Below are positions 18,189-26,776 of a stretch of DNA of 64,000 nt, one piece after another. This stretch comes from Cyanobacteria bacterium SIG26. GTDB lineage: Bacteria > Cyanobacteriota > Vampirovibrionia > Gastranaerophilales > Gastranaerophilaceae. The first letter of the stretch is position 1; every line of letters begins with the position of its first letter. Made by a program: the position numbers and the translations under genes. A model generated the notes under the pieces. The model was not told where the DNA came from. It saw only the letters and a list, made by a program, of their open reading frames with translations, and made no database searches. The stretch lies in contig SUTS01000002.1 of the NCBI GenBank assembly GCA_015152555.1, positions 101,456 through 165,455 of the forward strand, read 5' to 3'.

Positions 18189-19086
18189 TTCCATTAAAGA
18201 TTTTGATATAAAAACTTTAACTTCATTTAAAATTGGCGGAAAAATTGGTGAAGTGTTTTTCCCTGAAAACATTGAACAATTTTCCAAAATTATGGAACAA
18301 AATAAAAATATTAAAGTTTTTGGTAATTTATCAAATACATTGATTTCTTCCTATGGTTATAACGAAAAAATCATTCTTACAACGAAAATGAATTCTATTA
18401 AAATAGAAGGAACAAAAGTCATCGCAGATTGCGGAGTAAAAGGCCCTAAACTTGCTCAAGAAGTTGCTCAAAAAGGATTATCCGGCTTAGAATTTATGAT
18501 AGGATTTCCGGGTTCAATTGGCGGAGAAGTATACATGAACGCATCTGCAAATTCCCAAGCAATCAGCGATTGTCTAATTTATGCGACCTGTTTTGACCCA
18601 AAAGAACAATGTGTTAAAAAATACACTAAAGATGAATTAGGTTTTGCTTATAGAACTTCTCGTTGTCAAAAAGAAAATTTAATTGTCTTACAAGTTGAAT
18701 TTGAACTTAAACAAAAAACAGTTGATGAAATCAAATCAAAAATGGAAGAAAATTTATCTTTCAGAAAAAATCATCAACCATCATTAGCATTACCAAATTG
18801 TGGAAGTGTTTTTAAAAATCCTCAAGGTGATTCTGCTGGAAGGTTATTAGATTCTATTGGGGCAAAAAATATGTATGTTGGAGGAGTAAAAGTTTGGGAA
18901 AATCACGCAAACTTTATCGTAAACACAAATAACGGATCCTCAACAGATGTTTTAGAATTGATGTACAAAATGTACACGGAAGTTAAAAATAGATATAATA
19001 TAGAATTAGAACCTGAAATAATATTTTTGGGCTCAAATAATGATAAGGAAAACGAATTATGCAAAATATTATACAAAACAAAATAG
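18178..19086 (+). CDS. murB: UDP-N-acetylenolpyruvoylglucosamine reductase
   Basis: MurB reduces the enolpyruvyl group to form UDP-MurNAc, using FAD and NADPH. The protein shows the FAD-binding fold (TSFKIGG start, GLEFMIGFPGSIGGEVYMNA) and the C-terminal block GSVFKNPQGDSAGRLLDSIG with its catalytic Ser, followed by HANFIVN. The start is TTG at 18178 with GGAG nine bases before it, overlapping murC by 11 bases, so translation is coupled. At 302 residues it resembles the shorter, type II-like enzymes. Confidence 0.96.
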   Translation: MENNSIKDFDIKTLTSFKIGGKIGEVFFPENIEQFSKIMEQNKNIKVFGNLSNTLISSYGYNEKIILTTKMNSIKIEGTKVIADCGVKGPKLAQEVAQKGLSGLEFMIGFPGSIGGEVYMNASANSQAISDCLIYATCFDPKEQCVKKYTKDELGFAYRTSRCQKENLIVLQVEFELKQKTVDEIKSKMEENLSFRKNHQPSLALPNCGSVFKNPQGDSAGRLLDSIGAKNMYVGGVKVWENHANFIVNTNNGSSTDVLELMYKMYTEVKNRYNIELEPEIIFLGSNNDKENELCKILYKTK

Positions 19087-20012
19087 ATAAATCCGCAAAA
19101 ATTGCCGTTCTTTGTGGCGGAATGTCATCTGAAGCAGAAGTATCAAGACGTTCAGGCAATGGTTGTTATAACGCGCTTAAAAGACTAGGGTATACAAATG
19201 TTGAACTCGTTGAAGTTGATGAAAATATTGCCCAAAAATTACAAAATGGGGAGTATGAATACGCATATAACGCACTTCACGGAAAATATGGTGAAGATGG
19301 CTGTATTCAAGGAATTTTGGAAATTCTACAAATTCCTTATACAGGATGTGGCGTTATGTCATCTGCGGTTTGTATGAATAAAGAATACACTAAAAGAATT
19401 TTATCAACTTGTAAAGAAATTCCTTTGATAAAATCTGTTTTTGTACAAAAAGGCGATGACGTCAAGGAAAAAACAAAAGATTTAAATTATCCATTAATTA
19501 CAAAACCTGTATGCGAAGGTTCAAGTTTTGGGATGACAAAAGTTAATACTCCTGATGAGTTAGAAAAAGCATACAATGACGCAATTAAATACAATGACGA
19601 CGTTCTAATTGAAGAATATCTTGTAGGTATTTGCGCAACAGTTGGGGTGTTAGAAGGCGAAAACGGGCTTTTTGCAACAGAAATTCTTGAATTAAGACCT
19701 AAAAACGAATGGTATGATTATGAGGCAAAATATACAAAAGGAATGACTGAATTTATTTTACCGGCAGAACTTTCAGATGAAATGACCAAACAAGTCAAAA
19801 ATATCGCGATTAAAGCATTCCAAATCGCAGGCTGTAAAGGGGTTTCAAGGGTAGATTTCTTGATTGTTGACAACATTCCTTATGTACTTGAAATTAACAC
19901 TTCTCCCGGAATGACTGATACAAGTGATTTACCGGCACAAGCGGCAGCAATGGGAATTTCTTACGACAATTTGGTAGAAATCATTTTAAACGGAGCAGGA
20001 TTAAATAAATAA
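19059..20012 (+). CDS. ddl: D-alanine--D-alanine ligase
   Basis: Ddl is an ATP-grasp enzyme that makes the D-Ala-D-Ala end of the peptidoglycan stem. The N-terminal block AVLCGGMSSEAEVSRRSG, the mid-domain PVCEGSSFGMTKV and the C-terminal EINTSPGMTDTSDLP with its metal ligands are all present. At 317 residues it is of usual length. The ATG at 19059 overlaps murB by 28 bases and is preceded by AAGGAAAAC. Its stop overlaps the ATG of ftsQ (TAATGA). Confidence 0.97.
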   Translation: MQNIIQNKIDKSAKIAVLCGGMSSEAEVSRRSGNGCYNALKRLGYTNVELVEVDENIAQKLQNGEYEYAYNALHGKYGEDGCIQGILEILQIPYTGCGVMSSAVCMNKEYTKRILSTCKEIPLIKSVFVQKGDDVKEKTKDLNYPLITKPVCEGSSFGMTKVNTPDELEKAYNDAIKYNDDVLIEEYLVGICATVGVLEGENGLFATEILELRPKNEWYDYEAKYTKGMTEFILPAELSDEMTKQVKNIAIKAFQIAGCKGVSRVDFLIVDNIPYVLEINTSPGMTDTSDLPAQAAAMGISYDNLVEIILNGAGLNK

Positions 20013-20911
20013 TGACAAAATTTGTACCTAAAAAAAGAGCAAATTTGAATAAAAATCAAATACCACAAGACGAATTCGGTCATGTGAAACATTCTGTTAA
20101 ACACAAACAAACACAACGACGTATCCGTAAAAAACGTAAAAAAATCAATCGTTTAAAAGAATTCGCCAGATTTATCACATTAGCATTATTGATATTTTTA
20201 AGTTATCAATTCTTCAAACTTCCACAATGGTATTTAGATAAGACTGCCTTTACAAACCCAACACCGGAAACCATACAAGTAATAAATAACAAAATTATTC
20301 CGGCAAATGAAATTATAAAATCATTAAAAGATATTAAAGTGCCTAATTTGCCGATTTTCTTGATGCAAGTTAAACCAATTAAAAAAGAAATCTTCAAACA
20401 AGCTGTTATAAAAAATGTTTATGTAAGACGATATGGTTTTCCTGCAAGAATTCAAATTATCGTAAGAGAAAGAACTCCGATTGCTTATATTAAAACTGAT
20501 TTAAAAGCAAGACCGACTGCATTTTTTACATCTGACGGGATTTTTATAATGGCAAAACCTTATATGAATTTAATTGATAATGAAGGGGTTTTAAAAATTC
20601 TAACGTCGAATAAAGATATCGAAAAAACTTGGTCAGAAAAAAATATTGAAGAAATCCAAAATATTATTCAAGCAGTCGAAAACTATTCAAATGAAAAAGT
20701 TGAATATATTGATATGCGAAATCCAAATGACGTATATTTAAAAATCCAAACAACAAGTATACGATTAGGTATGCTTGATAATACAGTACACGAAAGAATT
20801 AAACGTATATATACAATCCTGCCGCAAATTCAAGAAGTTGATAACCAAATTAAATATATAGATTTAAGTTGGGATAGGGTGAATTATTTAAAACTAAAAA
20901 AATCAAAATAA
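20012..20911 (+). CDS. ftsQ: FtsQ/DivIB-like cell division protein
   Basis: The 299-residue protein has a long, very basic cytoplasmic tail (1-50, with RRIRKKRKKINR), one membrane span (about 51-68) and a POTRA-like domain (about 80-152) followed by the FtsQ domain with FFTSDGIFI. FtsQ links FtsB and FtsL in the divisome. Sequence conservation is low, as usual for this family, so the call rests on architecture and on its position right after ddl, the standard place for ftsQ. ftsA and ftsZ do not follow; a polyprenyl synthase does. Confidence 0.85.
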   Translation: MTKFVPKKRANLNKNQIPQDEFGHVKHSVKHKQTQRRIRKKRKKINRLKEFARFITLALLIFLSYQFFKLPQWYLDKTAFTNPTPETIQVINNKIIPANEIIKSLKDIKVPNLPIFLMQVKPIKKEIFKQAVIKNVYVRRYGFPARIQIIVRERTPIAYIKTDLKARPTAFFTSDGIFIMAKPYMNLIDNEGVLKILTSNKDIEKTWSEKNIEEIQNIIQAVENYSNEKVEYIDMRNPNDVYLKIQTTSIRLGMLDNTVHERIKRIYTILPQIQEVDNQIKYIDLSWDRVNYLKLKKSK

Positions 20912-20912
20912 A

Positions 20913-21797
20913 ATGAACTTTAAAGAAAAATACACACAAATAAAACAACTCGGACAATCCGAAATAAAAAAAATCGAACAGAAAATGGTCACTCCTATTA
21001 ATACACGAGAACCGTTAAATTCTTATTTAAAAGATTTCCTAAACTATCCCTCTAAACGAATTCGTCCACTTTTGGCAATTTTATACACAAAAGCTTGTGA
21101 ACAAAATTTAACCGAAGAACAATTAGAACTTTTATCAATAATAGAGCTCATACATAACGCTTCACTAATCCACGATGATGTTATTGACAACTGCGACACA
21201 AGGCGAAACCACAAAACACTCAGTGCAGAATTTGACAACAAATTAGCAGTTATTTCCGGTGATTATATTTTGGCAATCGCAATGGAAAAATTGACCCAAA
21301 TTAATAACATTGAAATCATAAAAAAAATTTCGCAAACCATCAAACAAATGTGTATTGGTGAAATCAACCAAAATTTTGACAGGTTTAAAATCGGTACTAT
21401 TGAAAATTATATTGAAAAAACAAAAAATAAAACCGCATTACTTTTTGAATGCACTTTATATTGTTGCGCATTACTTAATAATCCCCAAAAACACGACTTG
21501 GGTTTAATTTCACAATTAGGACTTGATATAGGTATTGCTTTCCAAATCAGAGATGATTTGCTCAATTTGTCGACAATTGACACAACAAAACCAATAAAAA
21601 ATGATGTTCAAGATGGGATTTATAACGCGCCGATTATTTATGCCCAAGATATAAACAATTACAGCTCGGGTATTGAAAAAACAAAGGATTTGTTAAATAA
21701 TTATATACAAAATGCAAAATTAAAAATTAAGGATTTGCCGAACAATCAGTATAAAACAGCACTTTTTGAATTTTTGGAGCTTTTAAATAATGTTTAA
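20913..21797 (+). CDS. Trans-polyprenyl diphosphate synthase
   Basis: This isoprenoid chain-elongating enzyme condenses isopentenyl diphosphate units. The first Asp-rich motif is IHDDVID, with Ala at the fifth position before it, a small residue typical of long-chain products. The second motif reads QIRDDLLN, with Asn where the last Asp is usual. GEINQNFDR lies in the middle. The product could serve menaquinone or another quinone; the chain length is not determined from sequence. The gene starts one base after ftsQ and overlaps lepB by eight bases. Confidence 0.88.
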   Translation: MNFKEKYTQIKQLGQSEIKKIEQKMVTPINTREPLNSYLKDFLNYPSKRIRPLLAILYTKACEQNLTEEQLELLSIIELIHNASLIHDDVIDNCDTRRNHKTLSAEFDNKLAVISGDYILAIAMEKLTQINNIEIIKKISQTIKQMCIGEINQNFDRFKIGTIENYIEKTKNKTALLFECTLYCCALLNNPQKHDLGLISQLGLDIGIAFQIRDDLLNLSTIDTTKPIKNDVQDGIYNAPIIYAQDINNYSSGIEKTKDLLNNYIQNAKLKIKDLPNNQYKTALFEFLELLNNV

Positions 21798-22593
21798 AAA
21801 ATTGAACGAATCATATAATAATTACAAAACCAAACAACAAGAAAAAAAAGAAGAGATTTGGAAGACCTTTAAAACAAAATTACCGGAAAATTTCTGCATA
21901 AAATTGGAAAAATTTGAAACTTGGTTTAATAAATTCAAACAAACCGGTACTTATGAAGTTATTGAAACTGTTGTATTTGTTCTTGTTATGGTAATTATTA
22001 TCAGATTTTTCATTGGTGAAATCCGTTGGATTCCATCAGGCTCTATGAAACCAACACTAATCGAAGGCGATAGAATTGTTGTAGAAAGATTTTCAAGATT
22101 TTTCACAGGACCACAACGCGGCGATATTATGGTATTTTATCCGCCATCAACACAATTATCAAGAAAACCTATCCCTCTTTTATCACGTTTAACAGGAATA
22201 ATGTGCAAAGACATCGCATATATTAAACGAGTTGTAGGTTTACCTGGGGATAAAGTTGAAATAAAATTTGAAAAATCCGGTGCAGCTTATGTTTATATAA
22301 ACGATAAAAAATACGAAGAAGATTATATAAAAAGCGTTTATGAATATACTCCTTGTCCACAAGGTGAAATTACGGAATGGATGTTGTTTGATGAAAACTT
22401 TGCTACATGCGGCCCATTCTTTTTAGATGAAGATAGCTATTTTATGATGGGCGATAATCGCGGAAATTCTCAAGATAGCAGATATTGGGGCACACTAAAA
22501 CGCGACCGATTTGTCGGACGCGCTGTTACTGTTTTTTGGCCGATAAAAAGAATAAAAATCCTTCATCAACTTAAAAATACAAACATAGATTAA
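21790..22593 (+). CDS. lepB: Signal peptidase I
   Basis: LepB removes signal peptides from secreted proteins. An N-terminal cytoplasmic tail (about 1-55) precedes a single membrane span (57-75). The catalytic Ser is S85 in IPSGSMKPTL and the general base Lys is K146 in YIKRVVGLPGD. GDNRGNSQDSRYWG is the conserved box E. The protein has 267 residues. The gene ends the six-gene envelope operon and overlaps the convergent 128-residue gene by four bases. It would process the many exported proteins encoded in this window. Confidence 0.96.
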   Translation: MFKKLNESYNNYKTKQQEKKEEIWKTFKTKLPENFCIKLEKFETWFNKFKQTGTYEVIETVVFVLVMVIIIRFFIGEIRWIPSGSMKPTLIEGDRIVVERFSRFFTGPQRGDIMVFYPPSTQLSRKPIPLLSRLTGIMCKDIAYIKRVVGLPGDKVEIKFEKSGAAYVYINDKKYEEDYIKSVYEYTPCPQGEITEWMLFDENFATCGPFFLDEDSYFMMGDNRGNSQDSRYWGTLKRDRFVGRAVTVFWPIKRIKILHQLKNTNID

Positions 22594-22976
22594 AGCATGT
22601 GATAAAATTTCATATAGTTTGACATAGCTTCTGAACTTACGCCATTAACAACATTTGCTTTAACAACTTGTTCTTTATCGCTTGCCGTTTTATTATCAAC
22701 TTTTGAAGCCTCATCGTGTTGAGGATTTTGTTCGCGTTGTTTATCCATTTCTTGAGTTTCACGGATAAAATTTTCTATTTTTTCCATAACTTGCGAATGT
22801 AATTTCACATCACCTTGAAAACTACCGGTTGATTCTACTCCGGCCATCTCAAGGTTTTGAAGAATCTGCTCCCACTGTTCGTAATTTGTCAAACTGCTAC
22901 CCATTGCTTGCGCTGCAGCCTGAGCTTTACGCAATTCATCTATAGACTTAATTTCTTCTACATTATCCATCGCCAT
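22590..22976 (-). CDS. Hypothetical protein, 128 residues
   Basis: I do not recognise it. There is no signal peptide or membrane segment. The N-terminal 60 residues are predicted helical and Ala/Gln-rich (LRKAQAAAQAMGSSLTNYEQ). Residues 70-105 are highly charged and probably disordered (Asp, Glu, Lys, Gln), and the C-terminus ends SNYMKFYHML. AAGGAG lies before the ATG. The gene is monocistronic and convergent with lepB. It is well supported as a gene by its ribosome binding site and length only. Confidence 0.65.
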   Translation of the reverse strand: MAMDNVEEIKSIDELRKAQAAAQAMGSSLTNYEQWEQILQNLEMAGVESTGSFQGDVKLHSQVMEKIENFIRETQEMDKQREQNPQHDEASKVDNKTASDKEQVVKANVVNGVSSEAMSNYMKFYHML

Positions 22977-23124
22977 AATATACTCTCCTTGTTACTTCTT
23001 ATATAGATATAAAAATTTATAAACGATACTAATTTCAAATCCTGTAATTATTGTAACATTATGTAATATAACATCAAAAATATATTCCCAAATTATAATA
23101 AGTGGGCTTTTACCCCACTTTATT

Positions 23125-24346
23125 TTAATTCAATATTATATTACCATTTTTGTCGTATTCTCTATACCACGTTTCTATGTCATTTTCATCAGACGTTTCT
23201 ATAAAATAGGTGCCATCAGAAAGTTTTGCATATCTTACTTCACCGTTACCATTGTTTTGAATATCTATTGCCGTACCACGGTACGTGCCATCTGCATTAT
23301 AATGAACATGTTTTTTTAATTCTGAAGTATTAGGGTCATAAGTTATTTGACCGTACCCATCTAAACTTCCATCAGCTTTATATGTCCGAAAAGTAACAGG
23401 AGTTCCATCTTCAGACGGTTTTGAATCGTAAACGTCATAATACAAAATACTTCCATCATCTTTGTATTCTATTGAAATCGACGCACCATAACAATCCTCT
23501 ATAGCAGCAGCAGACGGTTCATGATCAAAAACTCTTGATACTCGACCTTGATCATCATAGTTAATCCAACGTTCTCCAACCTGAACGGTTTTACCTGCAT
23601 TTACTCTATCAACATCAAAATGTTCAAGTTTGATAGTTTTTGGCACGTCTGAAAGATCAACTGTTGCAGGCGGGTTACCAAAATCCATTTGCATTACTTC
23701 TTCAATACTTTTGACCGGAATCGGTGGTTGTGCACCTTCTACCGGTGGTAAATTAAGAGTTTTGCCTGCATAGATTTTATTCACATTTTTTATACCGTTT
23801 TCTTCCGCTATTTTTTGATAATACTCATAAACCTGACGGGCTGTAGGTTCTGTACCCAATTGTTCTTTCAAATGCCTTCGCGCGATTTTTTCTAATGTAT
23901 CCCCTTTTTGGATTGAATAAGAAACTGTCGCATTCTGAGGGGTTGTGACCTCCGGTGTTTCCGGCTCAACTGTTTCGGGGACAACTTCCTGAATCGTTAC
24001 TTTTCCATCTGTAATGGTAAAAGTTACAGGCGAACCTTCAGACTTACCTGTATAAGTTCCGTTTTCACCTTTAGTAATATCTGTAATATTAATTCTACCA
24101 TTCTCTAGTTTTATGCTCTTTAACGTGCCACTGCTAGAATGAAGACCGTCATATAGGAACTGTGTATAATTCCCTGAATCATCGTATATATTTTCTATAC
24201 ATGTGTTAACAGCTTTATTATCCACAATATCCATAACAACTTCTTCCACCATGCGTTCTTGACCATTCACAGTCTCATAGGTTGTTACCGTTGTTTTTTA
24301 AATTAATAATCGGTTGGTTTCCGCCAACATTTGATACATCTGCCAT
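23125..24346 (-). pseudogene. LysM-domain protein gene with a frameshift near its start
   Basis: The gene is a shortened relative of the LysM protein at 61010-63358. The ATG at 24346 (AAGGAG upstream, matching the paralogue) opens MADVSNVGGNQPIINLKNNG, but the frame meets TGA at 24275-24277 after 23 codons. The long frame from 24297 down to 23125 carries a Pro/Glu/Thr linker (VEPETPEVTTPQ), one LysM (YSIQKGDTLEKIARRH) and C-terminal GxYD-type repeats. Removing one A from the run of six at 24294-24299 joins the frames into one 406-residue protein. It could be an off-phase of a switch, a decayed gene or a sequencing error. Unlike the paralogue it lacks the EF-hand pair and a second LysM. Confidence 0.8.
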
Positions 24347-24352
24347 CGTCAT

Positions 24353-24560
24353 GTGCTCCTTATTTTTGTGTAATATTCATGAACGTTATCGGCAGATTTT
24401 TTAAAACTTTAGACCTCACCTCATATCATATCATATCATATCATATAGGGCATTATAACTGGGTTTCAGCCGTTTTGAAATTTATATTTACATTTCGTTA
24501 CAATTAGGATAAAGGTGATTCCCTCCCTGGACGGACTCTATTTCCCCTCCCTGCATCTAT
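24353..24560 (-). promoter_or_regulatory. Conserved leader of the frameshifted LysM gene with five ATATG repeats
   Basis: Reading toward the gene: TATAAT (24452-24457 on the minus strand), then five copies of ATATG (24422-24446), then about 70 bases that match the leader of the LysM gene at 61010 almost exactly, including TCTGCCGATAACGTTCATGA and TTACACAAAAATAAGGAG. The transcription start is expected at the first repeat, so the repeats lie in the 5' untranslated region. Upstream the similarity continues through CAAAACGGCTGAAA to CCAGGGAGGG. Confidence 0.75.
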
Positions 24561-24632
24561 ACTTAAAAATCATTCACAAAATAGCAAAAAATCAATCGAA
24601 TTTGTTTTTACTATATTATAAAAGGGGAAACT

Positions 24633-25481
24633 ATGGTAACTAATATCACATCAACAAATTTATTAAAATCAATAAAACAAAATCAAGCTATTCAAAATAC
24701 TTCAACACAATCACCAACAGCCACCGAAATCGCTGAAAAAAAGGCTGAGATGCAAACCACAGTACAATCAATGCTTGGAAGTGATTTGATTACACAAAAA
24801 AATAACTTAAAAAAGTTAGATGAACTTTTTACAAAGCTCGAAGGTAAAGAAGGTTTAGATTTTGCCAACGCAGCATACACTGAATTGGCCAAATTTATGG
24901 AGCTTGAAGATGTTGCACCTAAACAAATCACTTGGGAAAAGAACGAAGGCAGGACAGATATTGTTGGGGATTACAGATTTTATAATAACTCTATAGTTTT
25001 TTATACTGATAATTTTGCTAAAATGGATAAAGCTACACAACTTGGGTTTATTGCGCACGAATTAACTCATTGTAAACAACTTGCCAATATGCTAAGAACA
25101 GAAGGGGTAAGCGTCCCAAAAATTGCATCCGCGTATGCCGTGTCAGATTTAAAAGCAGCATTATCCGGAGGAAATCCGGCAGTAATGAAAGCTTATGCAC
25201 AAGCAAAGATGAACGGTAAAGATCAAGAATTTATCCAACAAGCGATAACACAAATTACCCTAAAAACAACAAAAGAACTATTAGAAGCTCATGCGCATAC
25301 GCTAAAACTTCCAAAACATCCACTAAATTCTGAAAATGGTAAAAAAGCTCAAGCTGATTTGGTTGCACAATTCAACTATAACGGACGAGATATGAATTCA
25401 TATAACAACTGCCCATTAGAAAAAGAAGCAATGGCTTTTGAGATGATGATGCGTGGTGCTTACAAAACGCATAAAAAATAA
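24633..25481 (+). CDS. HExxH protein, probable zinc metallopeptidase
   Basis: This 282-residue protein has HELTH at 142-146 in FIAHELTHCKQL, followed far downstream by CPLEKEAMAFE (260-270), whose Glu could be the third zinc ligand as in gluzincins. The N-terminal 50 residues are Ser/Thr/Gln-rich and probably disordered, and no signal peptide is visible. Residues 50-100 look helical. I do not recognise the family. A clear GGGGAAAC precedes the ATG. It is transcribed divergently from the frameshifted LysM gene. It is one of four proteins with an HExxH motif in the window. Confidence 0.7.
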   Translation: MVTNITSTNLLKSIKQNQAIQNTSTQSPTATEIAEKKAEMQTTVQSMLGSDLITQKNNLKKLDELFTKLEGKEGLDFANAAYTELAKFMELEDVAPKQITWEKNEGRTDIVGDYRFYNNSIVFYTDNFAKMDKATQLGFIAHELTHCKQLANMLRTEGVSVPKIASAYAVSDLKAALSGGNPAVMKAYAQAKMNGKDQEFIQQAITQITLKTTKELLEAHAHTLKLPKHPLNSENGKKAQADLVAQFNYNGRDMNSYNNCPLEKEAMAFEMMMRGAYKTHKK

Positions 25482-25579
25482 TTGTAAAGTTATTGGACAA
25501 AATAAAAATTATGTGTATAATTGGACTAAATAGAATGGTTTTTTAATTTAGTGTCAATATAATATAGGAGTTATGAGGA

Positions 25580-25738
25580 ATGATTACGAAAGAAGTAAAC
25601 GATTGGCTCAAAAAAGTTGAGACAAAAAACTATTCTTCTTGGGACATTATGGAAGAATTTACACAATTCGCACGCTATTTATCTAAAGAGGAAATGGAAC
25701 ATATTAAAAAGCGTTTAAATAATTCATCCAAACGTTAA
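25580..25738 (+). CDS. Small hypothetical protein, 52 residues
   Basis: A short ORF starting MITKEVNDWLKKVETKNYSS has a good GAGG directly before its ATG and normal codon use. It is charged, mostly helical and has no membrane segment. It ends NNSSKR. It lies 63 bases upstream of the DUF2971 gene on the same strand, though that gene has its own promoter. A partner role, for example as an antitoxin, is conceivable but unsupported. Confidence 0.6.
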   Translation: MITKEVNDWLKKVETKNYSSWDIMEEFTQFARYLSKEEMEHIKKRLNNSSKR

Positions 25739-25765
25739 AATTTTATAGAAATTTCCAAAAAAATA

Positions 25766-25774
25766 TGTTATAAT
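25766..25774 (+). promoter_or_regulatory. Extended -10 promoter of the DUF2971 gene
   Basis: TGtTATAAT lies 27 bases before the ATG, with GAGG in the leader. Confidence 0.5.
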
Positions 25775-25801
25775 TGAGATATAGTCTGCGAGGTTATTTT
25801 A

Positions 25802-26716
25802 ATGTCTTATTATGATGTTTTGTTGGAAAAAATCCCCAAAATCAAAAAAGTATTGGATAATGATGAAAACTACCCGATATATCATTATACAAAACCTGAA
25901 AAATTATTGAATATCTTAGAGCACGGGGCTTTACGATTTTCTAATGCATTATATCTTAATGACAAAGAGGAGATTGCTTATTCTTATCGTCTCATTGTAA
26001 CTTTAATTGACGAATACCAACACGAACTAAATCCAAATTTATTTGCAAAAGTAAAAAATCACTTTACCAACAAATATCGTCATATTATTAACGGCAACAA
26101 TGATTTTGTAAACAAATTAGAATATTTTACGACGTCATTTTCAACAGAGAGTGACAATTTGACGCTATGGAATAACTATGCAAAAGGGAAAAATTACACA
26201 GGTTACAATATTGGATTTGACAAGAAAAAGCTTGTGTCTGAAATGACTGAAAATGGTTATTTGCCGATTTATGGTAGTGTAATATACGATAAGAAAAAGC
26301 AAATCAAAATAATTCACGCCATATTTAAAAAGTGGAATATGCAATTTGAACGTGCGTTAAAAAACAAAAAAACAACAGAAGTAAAATTATTTGATATTTT
26401 ATTTGAACTTATTGACGTATTGAGTATTGTCAGTATTTTCTTCAAAAACCCACAGTTTGAAAATGAAAAAGAATATCGTATTGTGATTGTTAATGCGTTC
26501 GGCACAGAAGGCTCCAAACAGACCGGTATTGTTGAAAAAAACGGATTATTTGTTCCTTATTTAGAATACAAATTTTCAAAAGATTCTGTAGCCTCAATAA
26601 ATATTGGACCTACATTTGATGAAAATATTTTTTATACAAGTACAAATCGTATGCTATATAATTTCGGATACCAAGATAAAGAAGTTTACCGTTCAAAAAT
26701 CCCGTTAAGATACTAA
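25802..26716 (+). CDS. DUF2971 family protein
   Basis: The layout fits DUF2971: an N-terminal YPIYHYTKPEKLLNILEHGA, then LRFSNALYLND, a central FTTSFSTESDNLTLWNNY, GYNIGFD, and a C-terminal NEKEYRIVIVN. The spacing of the His-Tyr-Thr box, the SFS/W box and the late Glu-Tyr-Arg box recalls ADP-ribosyltransferase folds such as DarT (inference from motif spacing only). Members are patchily distributed and of unknown function; some occur near defence genes. At 304 residues it is full length. A 52-residue ORF precedes it and ffh follows. Confidence 0.75.
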   Translation: MSYYDVLLEKIPKIKKVLDNDENYPIYHYTKPEKLLNILEHGALRFSNALYLNDKEEIAYSYRLIVTLIDEYQHELNPNLFAKVKNHFTNKYRHIINGNNDFVNKLEYFTTSFSTESDNLTLWNNYAKGKNYTGYNIGFDKKKLVSEMTENGYLPIYGSVIYDKKKQIKIIHAIFKKWNMQFERALKNKKTTEVKLFDILFELIDVLSIVSIFFKNPQFENEKEYRIVIVNAFGTEGSKQTGIVEKNGLFVPYLEYKFSKDSVASINIGPTFDENIFYTSTNRMLYNFGYQDKEVYRSKIPLRY

Positions 26717-26776
26717 CTTTTTCAAAATAACGTTTTTGTGCTAAAATTCCCTTATATAAATTAAAAGGGATATAAA

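Noticed and set aside
24422..24446. CATAT array considered as a CRISPR-like or coding repeat
   Set aside because: The unit is five bases without spacers and lies in an untranslated leader; it is a simple tandem repeat.
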